Positions 24,512 to 33,094 of a stretch of 64,000 bases of DNA are shown here, piece by piece; within the stretch, counting starts at the first letter, position 1, and every line of letters begins with the position of its first letter. Origin of the DNA: Amarobacillus sp046328225 (GTDB taxonomy: Bacteria; Chloroflexota; Dehalococcoidia; Tepidiformales; Tepidiformaceae). The notes under the pieces are model-generated. The model was given only the letters and a program-made list of their open reading frames with translations, was not told the DNA's origin and did no database searches. The stretch lies in contig JAXLWZ010000009.1 of NCBI GenBank assembly GCA_046328225.1, positions 78,106 through 142,105 of the forward strand, read 5' to 3'. The translations under genes were made by a program, and so were the position numbers.

Positions 24512-25989
24512 CAGACCGCAGGCGCGTCCTGATGATCGGACTCGACGCCCTCGATCACCGTTCGCTGGGGCGATGGCTCGCCGAAGGCCATCTGCCGAAC
24601 CTGGCCGCGTTCGCGGGCCAATCGCACCGGCTGAGCGTCCGCTCCATCGGCCGGACGCTGCACGGTTCGACCTGGCCCACCTTCGCGATGGGCCAGGGCC
24701 CGGGACACCACGGGATCTACTGGTGGACGCAGTGGCTCGCCGAAGAGGGCCGCTACGTGCGGAACAGCCACGGCGCCTTCCACTACGACCCCTTCTGGCT
24801 GGACCTCGCGGAAGCGGGGCGAAAGGTCGCGATCTTCGATGTGCCGTACACGCCGGCGCTGCGCCGGCCCGGGGTGTGGACCGCGAACGGCTGGGGCCTG
24901 CACGACGAGATGGAGCCCGTTTCGTACCCCGAGCGGCTCCTCCCGGCGATCCGCCGGCGGTACGGCCGGCACCCGCTCCAGGCGGACACGATGCATTCGA
25001 TGAAGCCCGCGGCGAAGCGAGAGATGGCCGACGCGATGGCCGCGGGCGCTCGCCTTCGCTCCCGGCTCCTGGAGGACTTCGCGGGCCGCACGGACTGGGA
25101 CTTCTGCATCCTCACTTATACCGAAACGCACAAGGCGGGCCACTATCTCGCCGTCGAAGGAGAGGACCTGGGCCACGGTATCAGCGCCGATGCCGCGCTG
25201 CGCAGCCTCCTCGAGCCGCTCGACGAGGCGTTCCCGCGCATCCTCCAGGCCGCCGGGCCGGGCTGCGACGTGTACCTCTTCGGGTTGCACGGTATCGACG
25301 CGCAGGTCGACTACGCGAACCTGGGCCGCGCGCTCGCCGCGTACGCCGACGGCCGGCCGGTGGCGACCGAAGCGCCCGCTCGCGACCTCGTCCGGCGCAT
25401 TCGCGACCTCATGCCCGCGGGGCTGCAGGACCGCATCTGGCTTGCGCTCCCCCCGGCGGTGCGAAATCGCCGCTTCGGCCAGACCACGACGCAGGGCATT
25501 TCGAACCAGGACCGCATCTTCACGGTCGCGCACGACAGCGCCTTCGCCGTGCGCATCAACCTGGCGGGGCGCGACACGGGTGGGATCGTGGACGAAGCCG
25601 AGGGCCGGGACCTCCTCGCGCGGCTCGAACAGGCATCGCTCGCATCCCGGACCGATGGCGGGCTGCAGGCCTTCGTTGAGATGCTGCGGCCGCAGGAACT
25701 GCACCCGGGGCCGCGCGCGCACCGCCTGCCGGACGCGCTGGTGATGCCGAATCCCGAGGTGGACCGCGTCGCGAGCATCGAACTCCCGGACGGGACAGTG
25801 GTGCCGAACTTCGCAGCCGAAGCGCGCAACGGCATCCACACTGGCGACGGCTTCGCGTACGTGCGCCCCGGCGATGGCTCGTCGCCCGGCCGTGACGTCA
25901 TCGACGCCATGGACTTCGCGCCGACCATGCTTTCGCGCTTCGGTTTGGCCATTCGCCCCGAGCTTGAAGGGGAGCCGTTCCTCCGATGA
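24508..25989 (+). CDS. alkaline phosphatase superfamily protein (phosphodiesterase/pyrophosphatase type)
   Basis: 493 residues. Metal-site and nucleophile elements of the superfamily are recognisable: IGLDALDH near residue 13 (first Asp), GSTWPTFAMG (about 52-61, Ser/Thr nucleophile), FGLHGID (about 263-269) and GIHTGDGF near 445. This matches the nucleotide pyrophosphatase/phosphodiesterase-like branch that also includes phosphopentomutase-like and sulfatase-like members. There is no signal peptide. It begins an operon with the Gfo/Idh/MocA gene (ATGA overlap) and faces glycosyltransferase genes, so a role in glycan or lipid-headgroup metabolism is plausible. The start is chosen from the 4-nt overlap with the leader ORF. 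Confidence 0.82.
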   Translation: MTDRRRVLMIGLDALDHRSLGRWLAEGHLPNLAAFAGQSHRLSVRSIGRTLHGSTWPTFAMGQGPGHHGIYWWTQWLAEEGRYVRNSHGAFHYDPFWLDLAEAGRKVAIFDVPYTPALRRPGVWTANGWGLHDEMEPVSYPERLLPAIRRRYGRHPLQADTMHSMKPAAKREMADAMAAGARLRSRLLEDFAGRTDWDFCILTYTETHKAGHYLAVEGEDLGHGISADAALRSLLEPLDEAFPRILQAAGPGCDVYLFGLHGIDAQVDYANLGRALAAYADGRPVATEAPARDLVRRIRDLMPAGLQDRIWLALPPAVRNRRFGQTTTQGISNQDRIFTVAHDSAFAVRINLAGRDTGGIVDEAEGRDLLARLEQASLASRTDGGLQAFVEMLRPQELHPGPRAHRLPDALVMPNPEVDRVASIELPDGTVVPNFAAEARNGIHTGDGFAYVRPGDGSSPGRDVIDAMDFAPTMLSRFGLAIRPELEGEPFLR

Positions 25990-26861
25990 GCGCCCTCCGG
26001 GTCGGCATCGCGGGCGCGGGGCGCGTGTTCGAACGGCTCTATCTGCCGGCCATCACGGGCAGGCGCGACATCGCCGTCGTGGGCGTCGCCGAACCGCGGC
26101 TGGAGCGGTTTGCGGACGTCCCGGCCACGGCGGCGCGGGCGCGCTCGGTGGAGGAGCTGCTGGACACGGTCGAGCTCGATGGGCTGATCGTGCTCACGCC
26201 ACCGTTGGGGCACGCCGCCGATGCGTCGCTCGCCATGGCTCGCGACGTGCCCGTGCTCGTGGAAAAGCCGTTGGCCGCGTCGTTGGCCGAAGTGGAGACG
26301 CTGCGCTCCGCCGGGGGCACCCGCCTGTTGACCCCGGCGTTCACGCGGCGGTACTGGCCCGCCTATCGCGCGGCGGCGGCCGCCGGCGTGGCGTGGGATG
26401 TGTCCATTCGCCTGCGATCGGACCCCGCGGGCTGGGACGCGGTCGAAGGCGGGGCGACACCGCTGGACGACCTCGCCCCCCATGTGCTCGACCTCGCGCG
26501 CTTCCTGACCGGCTCCGCCATCGATCTGGTGCTCGCCGAGCCGCACGCCCGCGGCGTCGCCATCGACCTGACCATGGCGAACGGCGCCGCCGCGCGCATG
26601 GTCCTCGACTGGCCGGGCGAGTATCGCGAGGCCATCCGCGTGGACGGCCGCACGCGCCGTGCCGGGCCGCCCTCACTGCTCGCCTCGGCGGGCCGCCGAG
26701 CGCTGCGCCGTCCCGACCCGGCCGTCGCCGCCGTAGGCGCGATGCTGGGCGACTGGGCCGCCCGCCTTCGCGGCGAGGAACCCGCGTCCCTCCCGTCGTT
26801 CGAGGACGGCGCCGCCGTGGTGGCGGCCGTGGAGGCGGTTCGCGCCCGGCTCGGCGGCTAA
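25986..26861 (+). CDS. Gfo/Idh/MocA-family oxidoreductase
   Basis: 291 residues. The N-terminal NAD(P)-binding Rossmann fold shows VGIAGAGRVFERLYLPAI and the characteristic VLVEKPLAAS (about 95-104) that supplies the catalytic Lys of the EKP motif. The C-terminal half is shorter than the usual 330-380 residue enzymes but keeps the DDLAPHVLDLARFL helix, which carries the conserved His. It would oxidise or reduce a sugar or cyclitol ring carbon. Its ATG overlaps the phosphatase stop by 4 nt, so the two are translationally coupled. The last 4 nt overlap the convergent GT2 gene. Confidence 0.85.
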   Translation: MSALRVGIAGAGRVFERLYLPAITGRRDIAVVGVAEPRLERFADVPATAARARSVEELLDTVELDGLIVLTPPLGHAADASLAMARDVPVLVEKPLAASLAEVETLRSAGGTRLLTPAFTRRYWPAYRAAAAAGVAWDVSIRLRSDPAGWDAVEGGATPLDDLAPHVLDLARFLTGSAIDLVLAEPHARGVAIDLTMANGAAARMVLDWPGEYREAIRVDGRTRRAGPPSLLASAGRRALRRPDPAVAAVGAMLGDWAARLRGEEPASLPSFEDGAAVVAAVEAVRARLGG

Positions 26862-27904
26862 TCCAGGATTGCTCGGCCCGACAACGCCGAAGGCCGTGGC
26901 TCATCGCCACCCCGTTCGTACATGAGGTGGCCCGCGAGCGCCCCTCCCTTGTCGAGGGCTGTGAGCAGTGCGGCCTGGACCCGGAAGGGGAGCACGGTGC
27001 CCGAACGCTCGAGCAACGATGCCCCCGAGAGCGCCACCCACGCGACGAGGGGGGCGCCCCAGGCGTTGAAGGGCCAACGCCCGACCGTGTGCGAGGCGGC
27101 TGCCACCGCGCGCAGATGCGCCCCATGCCATCGCACGCCGGGTTGTTCGCGCATGATCCGTTGAGCGCCCCAGCCGTGGCAGATTTGCTTCGCCACGAAG
27201 ATGCGCAGGTCCGAATTATGGCTGTGCTGGACCCGCATCGCCGGGCAGTACTCAACGCGCGCGCCTTCGCGCTCGGCGACGAGCCCGAACTCGGTATCCG
27301 AGGTGCGCCGCCATGCGCCGTTGAAGCACACGCGCTCGAACACCGAACGCCGCACGGCCAGGTTGCGCGTGTCGCACTCGGTACTGACGCCCGGGCGGAG
27401 CCGGCGATAGTGGGCCTCGTAACGCCACTGGATGAGGGCATCACCGCGGCCATTCGCCGAACTGCCGGAGAACCCCTGGACAATGTCGGCGCCGCGCGCG
27501 ACGTGCTCCAGGCCCTCCGCAATCCAGCCAGGCACGGGCTCGCAGTCGGCATCCGTGAAGAAGATGACCTCGCCGCTGGCCAGGCGGACGGCCTCGTTTC
27601 GCGCGCTGTAGACGGTCCCCGCGTCGCTGCGCAGCACGCGGACGCCTTCGGGTAGGCGGGCCAGCACTGCCTCGAACCCGGGCTGGGAGCAGTGATCGAC
27701 GACGATCACCTCGATCGTCCCGGCGAACCCGGCGCGCGCCGCGAGGACGCCCTCGACGGTCCGCACGACGGCCGGGTCATCGCGCACGGGGATGACCACG
27801 GAAACGCACCCGGACGCCGGGTCTCCCTGGTTCGGGCCGGGATTGCTCGCCTGGCCGGGGGATGGCTCGTGTGGCGCGAGGGGAGCGCGTTGCGTGTCCG
27901 CCAT
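26858..27904 (-). CDS. glycosyltransferase family 2
   Basis: 348 residues of GT-A fold. SVVIPVRDDPAVVRTVEG opens the domain after a Pro-rich lead of about 32 residues, VIVVDHCSQPG follows, and the metal-binding FFTDADCEP (about 117-125) carries the DXD-type Asp pair. The acceptor side shows WRRTSDTEFGLVAEREG with the usual ED-like catalytic acid. Two hydrophobic stretches near the C-terminus (about 285-300) could be membrane-associated. It is probably an inverting transferase in surface glycan assembly. TAGGAT lies 6 nt before ATG 27904. Confidence 0.9.
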   Translation of the reverse strand: MADTQRAPLAPHEPSPGQASNPGPNQGDPASGCVSVVIPVRDDPAVVRTVEGVLAARAGFAGTIEVIVVDHCSQPGFEAVLARLPEGVRVLRSDAGTVYSARNEAVRLASGEVIFFTDADCEPVPGWIAEGLEHVARGADIVQGFSGSSANGRGDALIQWRYEAHYRRLRPGVSTECDTRNLAVRRSVFERVCFNGAWRRTSDTEFGLVAEREGARVEYCPAMRVQHSHNSDLRIFVAKQICHGWGAQRIMREQPGVRWHGAHLRAVAAASHTVGRWPFNAWGAPLVAWVALSGASLLERSGTVLPFRVQAALLTALDKGGALAGHLMYERGGDEPRPSALSGRAILD

Positions 27905-27910
27905 GCCCGC

Positions 27911-27916
27911 ATCCTA
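27911..27916 (-). promoter_or_regulatory. -10 element for leaderless GT2 gene
   Basis: On the reverse strand TAGGAT is followed by GCGGGC and ATG 27904. Confidence 0.45.
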
Positions 27917-27953
27917 CGGCCGGAGGGCCGTTCCGCGCGCGGCGCGCTGCCCG

Positions 27954-27959
27954 TACGAT
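27954..27959 (+). promoter_or_regulatory. -10 element for leaderless ferredoxin gene
   Basis: TACGAT is followed by 7 nt and ATG 27967. TTCCGC at 27931-27936, 17 nt upstream, is a weak -35 candidate. Confidence 0.45.
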
Positions 27960-27966
27960 GCCGCGC

Positions 27967-28242
27967 ATGTTCTATGTCATCGCCGAACCATGTATCGGGG
28001 TGAAGGATGGCGCCTGCTTCGACGTGTGCCCGACACAGGCCATTCAAACGACCGAGGAATCCAACCAGTACTACATCGATGCGGACCTCTGCATCGACTG
28101 TCGCGCGTGTGAGCTGGTATGCCCGGTGAGCGCCATCTTTTCGTACTACGACCTGCCCGACCAGTGGGCCCGGTACACCGAGATCAATGCTCGCTTCTTT
28201 GGCAAGACGAAGGGCGGCGCGGGCGCGGCCGCGGGTGTGTGA
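27967..28242 (+). CDS. fdxA: seven-iron ferredoxin ([3Fe-4S][4Fe-4S])
   Basis: 91 residues. The seven cysteines are C9, C17, C21, C42, C45, C48 and C52. The first motif is C-x7-C-x3-CP, which has only three Cys, and the second is CxxCxxCxxxCP. This is the FdxA pattern with C9, C17 and C52 on a [3Fe-4S] cluster and C21, C42, C45 and C48 on a [4Fe-4S] cluster. The C-terminal YDLPDQWARYTEINARFF tail also matches FdxA of Actinobacteria and Chloroflexota. It is a cytoplasmic low-potential electron carrier, possibly serving P450s or ferredoxin:NADP reductase. It is monocistronic, ending in a weak hairpin at 28256-28271. Confidence 0.92.
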   Translation: MFYVIAEPCIGVKDGACFDVCPTQAIQTTEESNQYYIDADLCIDCRACELVCPVSAIFSYYDLPDQWARYTEINARFFGKTKGGAGAAAGV

Positions 28243-28255
28243 CGCGATTGTGGCA

Positions 28256-28271
28256 TCGGGGACATCCCCGA
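28256..28271 (+). terminator. weak hairpin after ferredoxin gene
   Basis: TCGGGG-ACAT-CCCCGA forms a 6-bp stem without a T run, so termination is uncertain. It also lies just before the infC promoter. Confidence 0.35.
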
Positions 28272-28272
28272 A

Positions 28273-28302
28273 TGTACAGCCTTCGCGGCGGGATGGTATG
28301 AT
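28273..28302 (+). promoter_or_regulatory. putative promoter of infC-rpmI-rplT
   Basis: TGTACA (28273-28278), 18 nt spacer, then TATGAT (28297-28302), one of the best -10 boxes in the window. The leader to the TTG start of infC would be about 27 nt, too short for a large L20 leader structure. Confidence 0.5.
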
Positions 28303-28335
28303 TCGAGTCCGTTCCGAATTCACCTGGGAAGAAGT

Positions 28336-29076
28336 TTGAGGAAGCGACCAAAGCCACCACCGAAGCCAGTAGCCCCCGAGCCGCGGATCAACGAGCGTAT
28401 CCGCGTCCCGGAAGTCCGCCTGATCGACGAAGAGGGTCGCCAGGTCGGGGTCGTCCGCACCTCCGAGGCCATTGCCATGGCCCGGCAGCGTGATGTCGAT
28501 CTCGTCGAAGTGGCAGCCCAGGCGAGTCCGCCTGTAGCCCGGCTCATGGACTTCGGCAGGTTCAAGTACGAGCAGTCCAAGAAGGACCGCGAGGCGAAGA
28601 AGCACCAGGTCAACATGCAGCTGCGCGAAGTGCGCATGAAGCCGAAAATCGACGACCACGACATCGACTTCAAGACGCGCACCGCGAAGAAGCTTCTGAA
28701 GCAGGGCGACAAGGTGAAGGTCACGGTCATGTTCCGCGGCCGCGAAATCACCCATCCCCAGATCGGCAAGGGACTCCTGGATCGCGTGCTCAAGAGCCTC
28801 GACGAGATCGCCGTCATCGAAAAGGACGCGATGCTCGAGGGCCGGCACATGACCATGATCCTCGCGCCTGATAAAAAGAAGATCGCCGCCCTCGCGCGCG
28901 CCCAGGCCGCTGCCGCCGCCGCCTCCGGGAAACCGGTGGAGGAGGAGGAAGAGGACGAAGCCGTGGCGAAGGCCGCCGCGGAAGCGCGGGTGGTCGGCGA
29001 GGACGAAGAGGACGAAGAGGAGATGGATGACGAGGACACGGCCGATGAGGCCGCGCCCGTCACCGCAGGAGAGTAG
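28336..29076 (+). CDS. infC: translation initiation factor IF-3
   Basis: 246 residues. The IF-3 N-domain (about 16-85, with PRINERIRVPEVRLIDEEG and MDFGRFKYEQSKK) and C-domain (about 90-175, with KEVRMKPKI-like LREVRMKPKIDDHD and VMFRGREITH) are complete. IF-3 keeps the 30S subunit free and polices start-codon choice. Beyond residue 180 is an extra acidic and Ala-rich tail of about 65 residues ending in Glu/Asp runs, absent from the 180-residue E. coli protein. The start is TTG 28336 with GGGAAG upstream. Rare infC start codons are classically used for IF-3 autoregulation, and TTG could serve that here. Confidence 0.96.
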   Translation: MRKRPKPPPKPVAPEPRINERIRVPEVRLIDEEGRQVGVVRTSEAIAMARQRDVDLVEVAAQASPPVARLMDFGRFKYEQSKKDREAKKHQVNMQLREVRMKPKIDDHDIDFKTRTAKKLLKQGDKVKVTVMFRGREITHPQIGKGLLDRVLKSLDEIAVIEKDAMLEGRHMTMILAPDKKKIAALARAQAAAAAASGKPVEEEEEDEAVAKAAAEARVVGEDEEDEEEMDDEDTADEAAPVTAGE

Positions 29077-29078
29077 AC

Positions 29079-29276
29079 GTGCCCAAGCTCAAGACCCACA
29101 AGGGCGCCGCCTCGCGCTTTCGCGTAACCGGCGGCGGCAAGATTATGCGTATGTACGGGAGCCGCAATAACTTCCGCCGGAAGAAGCGCAAGCCCGTGAC
29201 CGTTGCGTACGGCCGTACCGTCGAGCTGCATCCGACTTCGGAGAAGCGCGTCGAACGGCTGCTGGCCGGCCAGTAG
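29079..29276 (+). CDS. rpmI: 50S ribosomal protein L35
   Basis: 65 residues, Lys/Arg-rich, with the L35 signature PKLKTHKGAASRFRVTGGGKI and HPTSEKRVERL. The start is GTG 29079, two nt after the infC stop, with GCAGGAG overlapping the infC 3' end as ribosome binding site. It is the middle gene of the conserved infC-rpmI-rplT operon. Confidence 0.96.
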   Translation: MPKLKTHKGAASRFRVTGGGKIMRMYGSRNNFRRKKRKPVTVAYGRTVELHPTSEKRVERLLAGQ

Positions 29277-29300
29277 AGCCGGGCCTCCAGGAGACCCGAG

Positions 29301-29657
29301 ATGACCCGAGTCAAGCGCGGCGTTGCGTCGCACCGCCGTCACAAGATCGTTCTTTCGCGCACCCAGGGCCACCATGGCCAGCGCCACCGCCTCATCAAGC
29401 GCGCGAAGGAGAGCATGATCCACGCGCTGCGGTACAACTACGTTGACCGCCGCGACCGCAAGGGCGACTTCCGCGCCCTCTGGATCATGCGCATCAACGC
29501 CGCCGCCCGCCTGCACGGCCTCAGCTACAGCCGTCTCATCCACGGCCTGAAGGTCGCCGGCGTCGAACTCGACCGCAAGGCGCTCGCGGACCTCGCGGTG
29601 ACCCGCCCGGACGCGTTCGAGCAGCTCGCGTCACAGGCAAAGGCCGCCCTGGCCTGA
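29301..29657 (+). CDS. rplT: 50S ribosomal protein L20
   Basis: 118 residues, the usual L20 length. It has the basic N-terminal extension (MTRVKRGVASHRRHKI), YVDRRDRKGDFRALWI and the C-terminal LDRKALADLA helix. L20 is an early assembly protein of the 50S subunit and in many bacteria represses its own operon. ATG 29301 has CAGGAG upstream. It ends at the terminator at 29681-29703. Confidence 0.97.
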   Translation: MTRVKRGVASHRRHKIVLSRTQGHHGQRHRLIKRAKESMIHALRYNYVDRRDRKGDFRALWIMRINAAARLHGLSYSRLIHGLKVAGVELDRKALADLAVTRPDAFEQLASQAKAALA

Positions 29658-29680
29658 CCACACCCCGGGCACGTTCGACG

Positions 29681-29703
29681 AGGGAGCCGCGAGGCTCCCT
29701 TTT
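29681..29703 (+). terminator. Rho-independent terminator of infC-rpmI-rplT
   Basis: AGGGAGCC (29681-29688), loop GCGA, GGCTCCCT (29693-29700), then TTT. It also ends near recN, which converges from the right. Confidence 0.85.
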
Positions 29704-29721
29704 CGCGTCCCCGGCCTCGCC

Positions 29722-31395
29722 TTAGCGCGCGGCGGCGAGCAGTTCGCGGGCGGCGTCCCGTGTCGCGCCAGAGACGCCGCCGAGCATCGCCGCCAGCTCT
29801 TCGACGCGCTCCGTATCGTTCAGGAGCCGCACCTCTGACCACGTTCGCGCGCCATCGGTCTTCTTTTCGACCACGAACTGCCGGTCTCCGAAGGCGGCCA
29901 CCTGCGGCAGGTGCGTGATGCACAGGACCTGGTGCCGCTTCGCCAACCGGGCCAGCGCCGCACCGACCAGCGCGCCCGCGCGGCCGCCCACACCCTCGTC
30001 AACTTCATCGAACACGATGGTGCGCGGCTCGGCGGCGGCGCCAAGCACCGCCGTGAGCGCGAGCAGGAAGCGCGATGTCTCGCCCCCGGACGCCACCGCA
30101 CCCAGGGCGCGCGGGCTCTCGCCGCGGTTGAACGAAACCAGGAACTCGGCGCGGTCCACGCCCATGTCCGTGAACGCACGATCGAACGCTTCGCCCGTCG
30201 CGGCCATGGCTTCCTGTGCCGGCCCGATGACCTCGTAGTCCGGGAGGGCGACAGGCACGCCGTCGGAGGCGTCTTCGCAGCCGAAGCCCACCGAGAGCGC
30301 CGCGCCGCCCATGCCGAGATGTTCGAGCTCCAGGGCGATGGCGGCCACGAGCTCCCCTGCTGCGTGCCGCCGCGCCTGCGAAAGTTGCTCCGCTGCCCCG
30401 CCGAGCTGCACGCGAAGCTCGGCTTCTCGCCCCTCCAGCACCTCCGCCGAATCGCCCGCGTCCGAGAGCGCGGCGAGCCGGGCCTCGGCGTCCCCGAGGT
30501 ACGCCAGGATCTCCTCGACCGTCTCCCCGTACTTGCGGCGCAGGCGCGCAATGATGTCGAGCCGCGCGCCGATAGCCGCGAGCCGCTCCGGGTCCTCCTC
30601 GACGGTGTCGCGGTACCGCCGGAGCGCCCGCGCGAGGTCGGTCGCGCTGGTCTCGAGCATGGCTGCGAGGTCCGCCAGGTGGGCGGCTTCGCTGTCCCGG
30701 CTCGCGATGTCGTTCACGGCTGCGGCGATTTCGCCCGTAGGGGCGGCATCCAGCGCCGCGTCCGCGACGGCGACGTCCTCCAGAATGCGGCCTGCGCCCG
30801 CGAGCCGTGACTGCTCCTGGCGCAGCGTCTCGTCCTCGCCCGGTATGAGGGCAGCGTCGCGGATCTCGGTCGTCTCGAAGGTGAGCTGCTCGACCAGCCG
30901 CTCGCGGCTATGTGCATCCGTGCGCAGCGCGCGCAGGCGGCGGCGGACGTCGCGCAGCTCGCTCGCCAGTCGTGCCACCGTCGCCTGCTCGGATTCGAGC
31001 CCCGCGTAGCGGTCGAGCAGGCGCAGTTGGACCGAGGGCTTGAGGATTCCGAGCTGCTCGGACTGGCCGTGGATGTCGATCGCGGAGTCACCCGCGGCCT
31101 GGAGCTGCTCCAGTTGCACCGGCTGGCCATCGCAGCGCGCACTGCTGCGTCCCGAGAGGCCGATTGTCCGCTCCAGCTCTGGCCCGTCCGCGAGCCGCGC
31201 CGACACGGTCGCCCGCTCGGCGCCGCTCGCGACCACCTCGCGGCCGCGCCGCGCGCCGAACACGAATGCGAGCGCGTCGACGATAAGGGACTTCCCGGCG
31301 CCCGTTTCGCCGGTGAACACCGTCAGCCCCGGCCCCGGCTCCAGTTCGACCGCACGGGCGACGGCGAAGTCGCGGACCGTGAGGCGTTCAAGCAC
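29722..31395 (-). CDS. recN: DNA repair protein RecN
   Basis: 557 residues of SMC-like layout: Walker A GETGAGKS (29-36), a long Glu/Arg/Ala-rich coiled-coil centre (about 150-375), then the ABC signature region VASGGETSRFLLAL (about 438) and Walker B TIVFDEVDEGVGG (about 463-475), followed by CITHLPQVAAFGD. RecN acts early in double-strand break repair, holding DNA ends together. It is the last gene of tlyA-nadK-recN; its start overlaps the nadK end by 8 nt. This gene order is widespread in Gram-positive and related phyla. Confidence 0.96.
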   Translation of the reverse strand: MLERLTVRDFAVARAVELEPGPGLTVFTGETGAGKSLIVDALAFVFGARRGREVVASGAERATVSARLADGPELERTIGLSGRSSARCDGQPVQLEQLQAAGDSAIDIHGQSEQLGILKPSVQLRLLDRYAGLESEQATVARLASELRDVRRRLRALRTDAHSRERLVEQLTFETTEIRDAALIPGEDETLRQEQSRLAGAGRILEDVAVADAALDAAPTGEIAAAVNDIASRDSEAAHLADLAAMLETSATDLARALRRYRDTVEEDPERLAAIGARLDIIARLRRKYGETVEEILAYLGDAEARLAALSDAGDSAEVLEGREAELRVQLGGAAEQLSQARRHAAGELVAAIALELEHLGMGGAALSVGFGCEDASDGVPVALPDYEVIGPAQEAMAATGEAFDRAFTDMGVDRAEFLVSFNRGESPRALGAVASGGETSRFLLALTAVLGAAAEPRTIVFDEVDEGVGGRAGALVGAALARLAKRHQVLCITHLPQVAAFGDRQFVVEKKTDGARTWSEVRLLNDTERVEELAAMLGGVSGATRDAARELLAAAR

Positions 31396-32245
31396 GCGGG
31401 TGCATGGCGCTCGAAAGCTGGAATTCGAGCTTCTCGGCGAGGTCGGCGTAGAAGGAGGACGGGTCGCGGAAGCGGACGAAGCGGGTCACGTGCTCGCTGC
31501 TGCGCGCGAAGAGCGTCGCGCCCGAGGCCACTGGAAGGTCCTCCTGCCCGTCCACCGAGAGGATTGCCCCGTGGTCGGAGGTCACCCGCATTTCGACGAT
31601 GGAGTCCGGCTGGAGCACCAGGGAACGGCCGAGCGCGAGGTGCGCCGAGACCGGCGTGACCACGAGGTGGTGCTCCGTCGGCGCGAGGATTGGCCCCCCG
31701 GCGCTGAGCGAATACCCCGTACTGCCCGTCGGCGTCGAGACGATGATGCCGTCGCAGCGGTAGTTCGCGACGCGCGCGCCGTCGATGCGCAGGTCCACAT
31801 AAATGGGCCGTCCCGGGGACTGCCTGCTGATGACGATGTCGTTCAGCCCGTGAAAGGTCACGTGCGGCGACTCGGGCCCGTCGATCAGGTCAGTGCGCAC
31901 CATGTAACGCTCCTCGAGGCGCCAGTCCTCGGCGAGGATGCGCTCGAGGTGGTTGAACAGGTCGCGCGGGCTCATGTCCGTGAGGAACCCGAGGCGGCCC
32001 ATGTTCACGCCAAGGATAGGCGTCCCGTGGGGGATGGCGATGCGAGCGCCCCGCAGGACGGTACCATCGCCGCCGATGCAGACGATGAGCCCGGCGCCGT
32101 CCACGTGGCTCGGGCCATCGGGCGCCCAGACATCGGAGACAGCGGCCGTCACATGATGCCGTTCCATCTCGCGCTGGAGCTGGCGGGCGAGCGAAGCGGC
32201 GCCCTCGCTCTGGGGGTGATGGAAGATGACGGCGCGGCTCAGCAT
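31388..32245 (-). CDS. nadK: NAD kinase
   Basis: 285 residues. GGDGT (58-62) is the NAD kinase catalytic motif, with the NDIV segment (about 145) and the substrate loop PTGSTGYSLSAGGP (about 178-191). It converts NAD to NADP with ATP. ATG 32245 lies inside the 3' end of tlyA (7-nt overlap), so the two are probably translationally coupled. Longer in-frame starts run over tlyA and are rejected. Confidence 0.95.
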   Translation of the reverse strand: MLSRAVIFHHPQSEGAASLARQLQREMERHHVTAAVSDVWAPDGPSHVDGAGLIVCIGGDGTVLRGARIAIPHGTPILGVNMGRLGFLTDMSPRDLFNHLERILAEDWRLEERYMVRTDLIDGPESPHVTFHGLNDIVISRQSPGRPIYVDLRIDGARVANYRCDGIIVSTPTGSTGYSLSAGGPILAPTEHHLVVTPVSAHLALGRSLVLQPDSIVEMRVTSDHGAILSVDGQEDLPVASGATLFARSSEHVTRFVRFRDPSSFYADLAEKLEFQLSSAMHPRA

Positions 32246-32982
32246 GGCGCCTCCGCGCCGGCGGGCGTGTGCACGTGCACAAGATACTCCAGATTCCCAT
32301 CGCCGCCGCGGATGGGGCTCGGAATCACCCCCTCCCGCGACCAGCCTTCCGCATCCAGCCAGGCGAGGAATTCGCCGAGCACGCGCTCCTGCACCGCCGC
32401 GTCGCGAATCACTCCCCCGCGCGGCACATCCTTCGGCCCGGCTTCGAACTGCGGCTTCAGCAGCACCACGCCTTCGGTCCCGGGCGCCGCGCGCGACGCA
32501 ACCGAGGGCAGTACCTTTCGGAGCGAAATGAACGAGAGGTCCGCGACGAACAGCCCGATCGGCGGAAGCTCCGGCAGCGCGCGAGCGTTGACGCCTTCGA
32601 GCAGCGTGACCCGGGCGTCGTCCCGAAGCTTCATATGCAGTTGCGCGCGGCCGACATCGACGGCGATGACGCTGGTGGCCCCGCATTGCAGCAGGCAGTC
32701 GGTGAACCCGCCCGTCGAAGCCCCGAGGTCGAGGCAGGCGCGTCCGGCGGGATCGATGGCGAAAGCGTCCAGCGCCGCCTCGAGCTTCAGGCCACCGCGG
32801 CTGACGTACTTCTCCGGCTCGGCGATCTCGATGGGCGCGTCCTCGTCGAGCATGGTGGCCGCCTTGACGAGCGTCGTCGTGCCCACACGCGCGCGCCCGG
32901 CCATGATCAGCCGCTGAGCGCGTTCCCGCGTATCGGCGAGGCCCCGCTGGACAAGGAGCATATCGGCGCGGATGCGAGCCAT
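32239..32982 (-). CDS. tlyA: TlyA-family RNA 2'-O-methyltransferase
   Basis: 247 residues: an N-terminal S4 RNA-binding domain (about 4-60) joined to an FtsJ/RrmJ-type methyltransferase domain, with KYVSRGGLKL (58-67) at the junction, the SAM motif GASTGGF (87-93), and VVLLKPQFEAG (about 182). TlyA methylates 16S and/or 23S rRNA cytidines; some were named haemolysins earlier. ATG 32982 has TAGCGT 6 nt upstream. It is first in the tlyA-nadK-recN operon. Confidence 0.94.
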   Translation of the reverse strand: MARIRADMLLVQRGLADTRERAQRLIMAGRARVGTTTLVKAATMLDEDAPIEIAEPEKYVSRGGLKLEAALDAFAIDPAGRACLDLGASTGGFTDCLLQCGATSVIAVDVGRAQLHMKLRDDARVTLLEGVNARALPELPPIGLFVADLSFISLRKVLPSVASRAAPGTEGVVLLKPQFEAGPKDVPRGGVIRDAAVQERVLGEFLAWLDAEGWSREGVIPSPIRGGDGNLEYLVHVHTPAGAEAPC

Positions 32983-32988
32983 CGCGTA

Positions 32989-32994
32989 ACGCTA
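32989..32994 (-). promoter_or_regulatory. -10 element for leaderless tlyA operon
   Basis: On the reverse strand TAGCGT is followed by TACGCG and ATG 32982. Confidence 0.4.
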
Positions 32995-33082
32995 GCCGCG
33001 GGCGTGGCGGCCGCGCAACGTGCGCACTTACCGGCCCCTGCCTCCGCCTTATCCCGGATTCCCCCGAACGGCATGCCCACCG

Positions 33083-33088
33083 TACGCT
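33083..33088 (+). promoter_or_regulatory. -10 element upstream of leader ORF at 33095
   Basis: TACGCT is followed by ACGCGC and ATG 33095. It uses the same hexamer and 6-nt spacing as at 24455-24460. Confidence 0.4.
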
Positions 33089-33094
33089 ACGCGC

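Noticed and set aside
28290..28320. tRNA T-arm-like TTCGAGTCC before infC
   Set aside because: No acceptor stem, D-arm or anticodon arm can be folded around it; it is better explained as promoter and leader.
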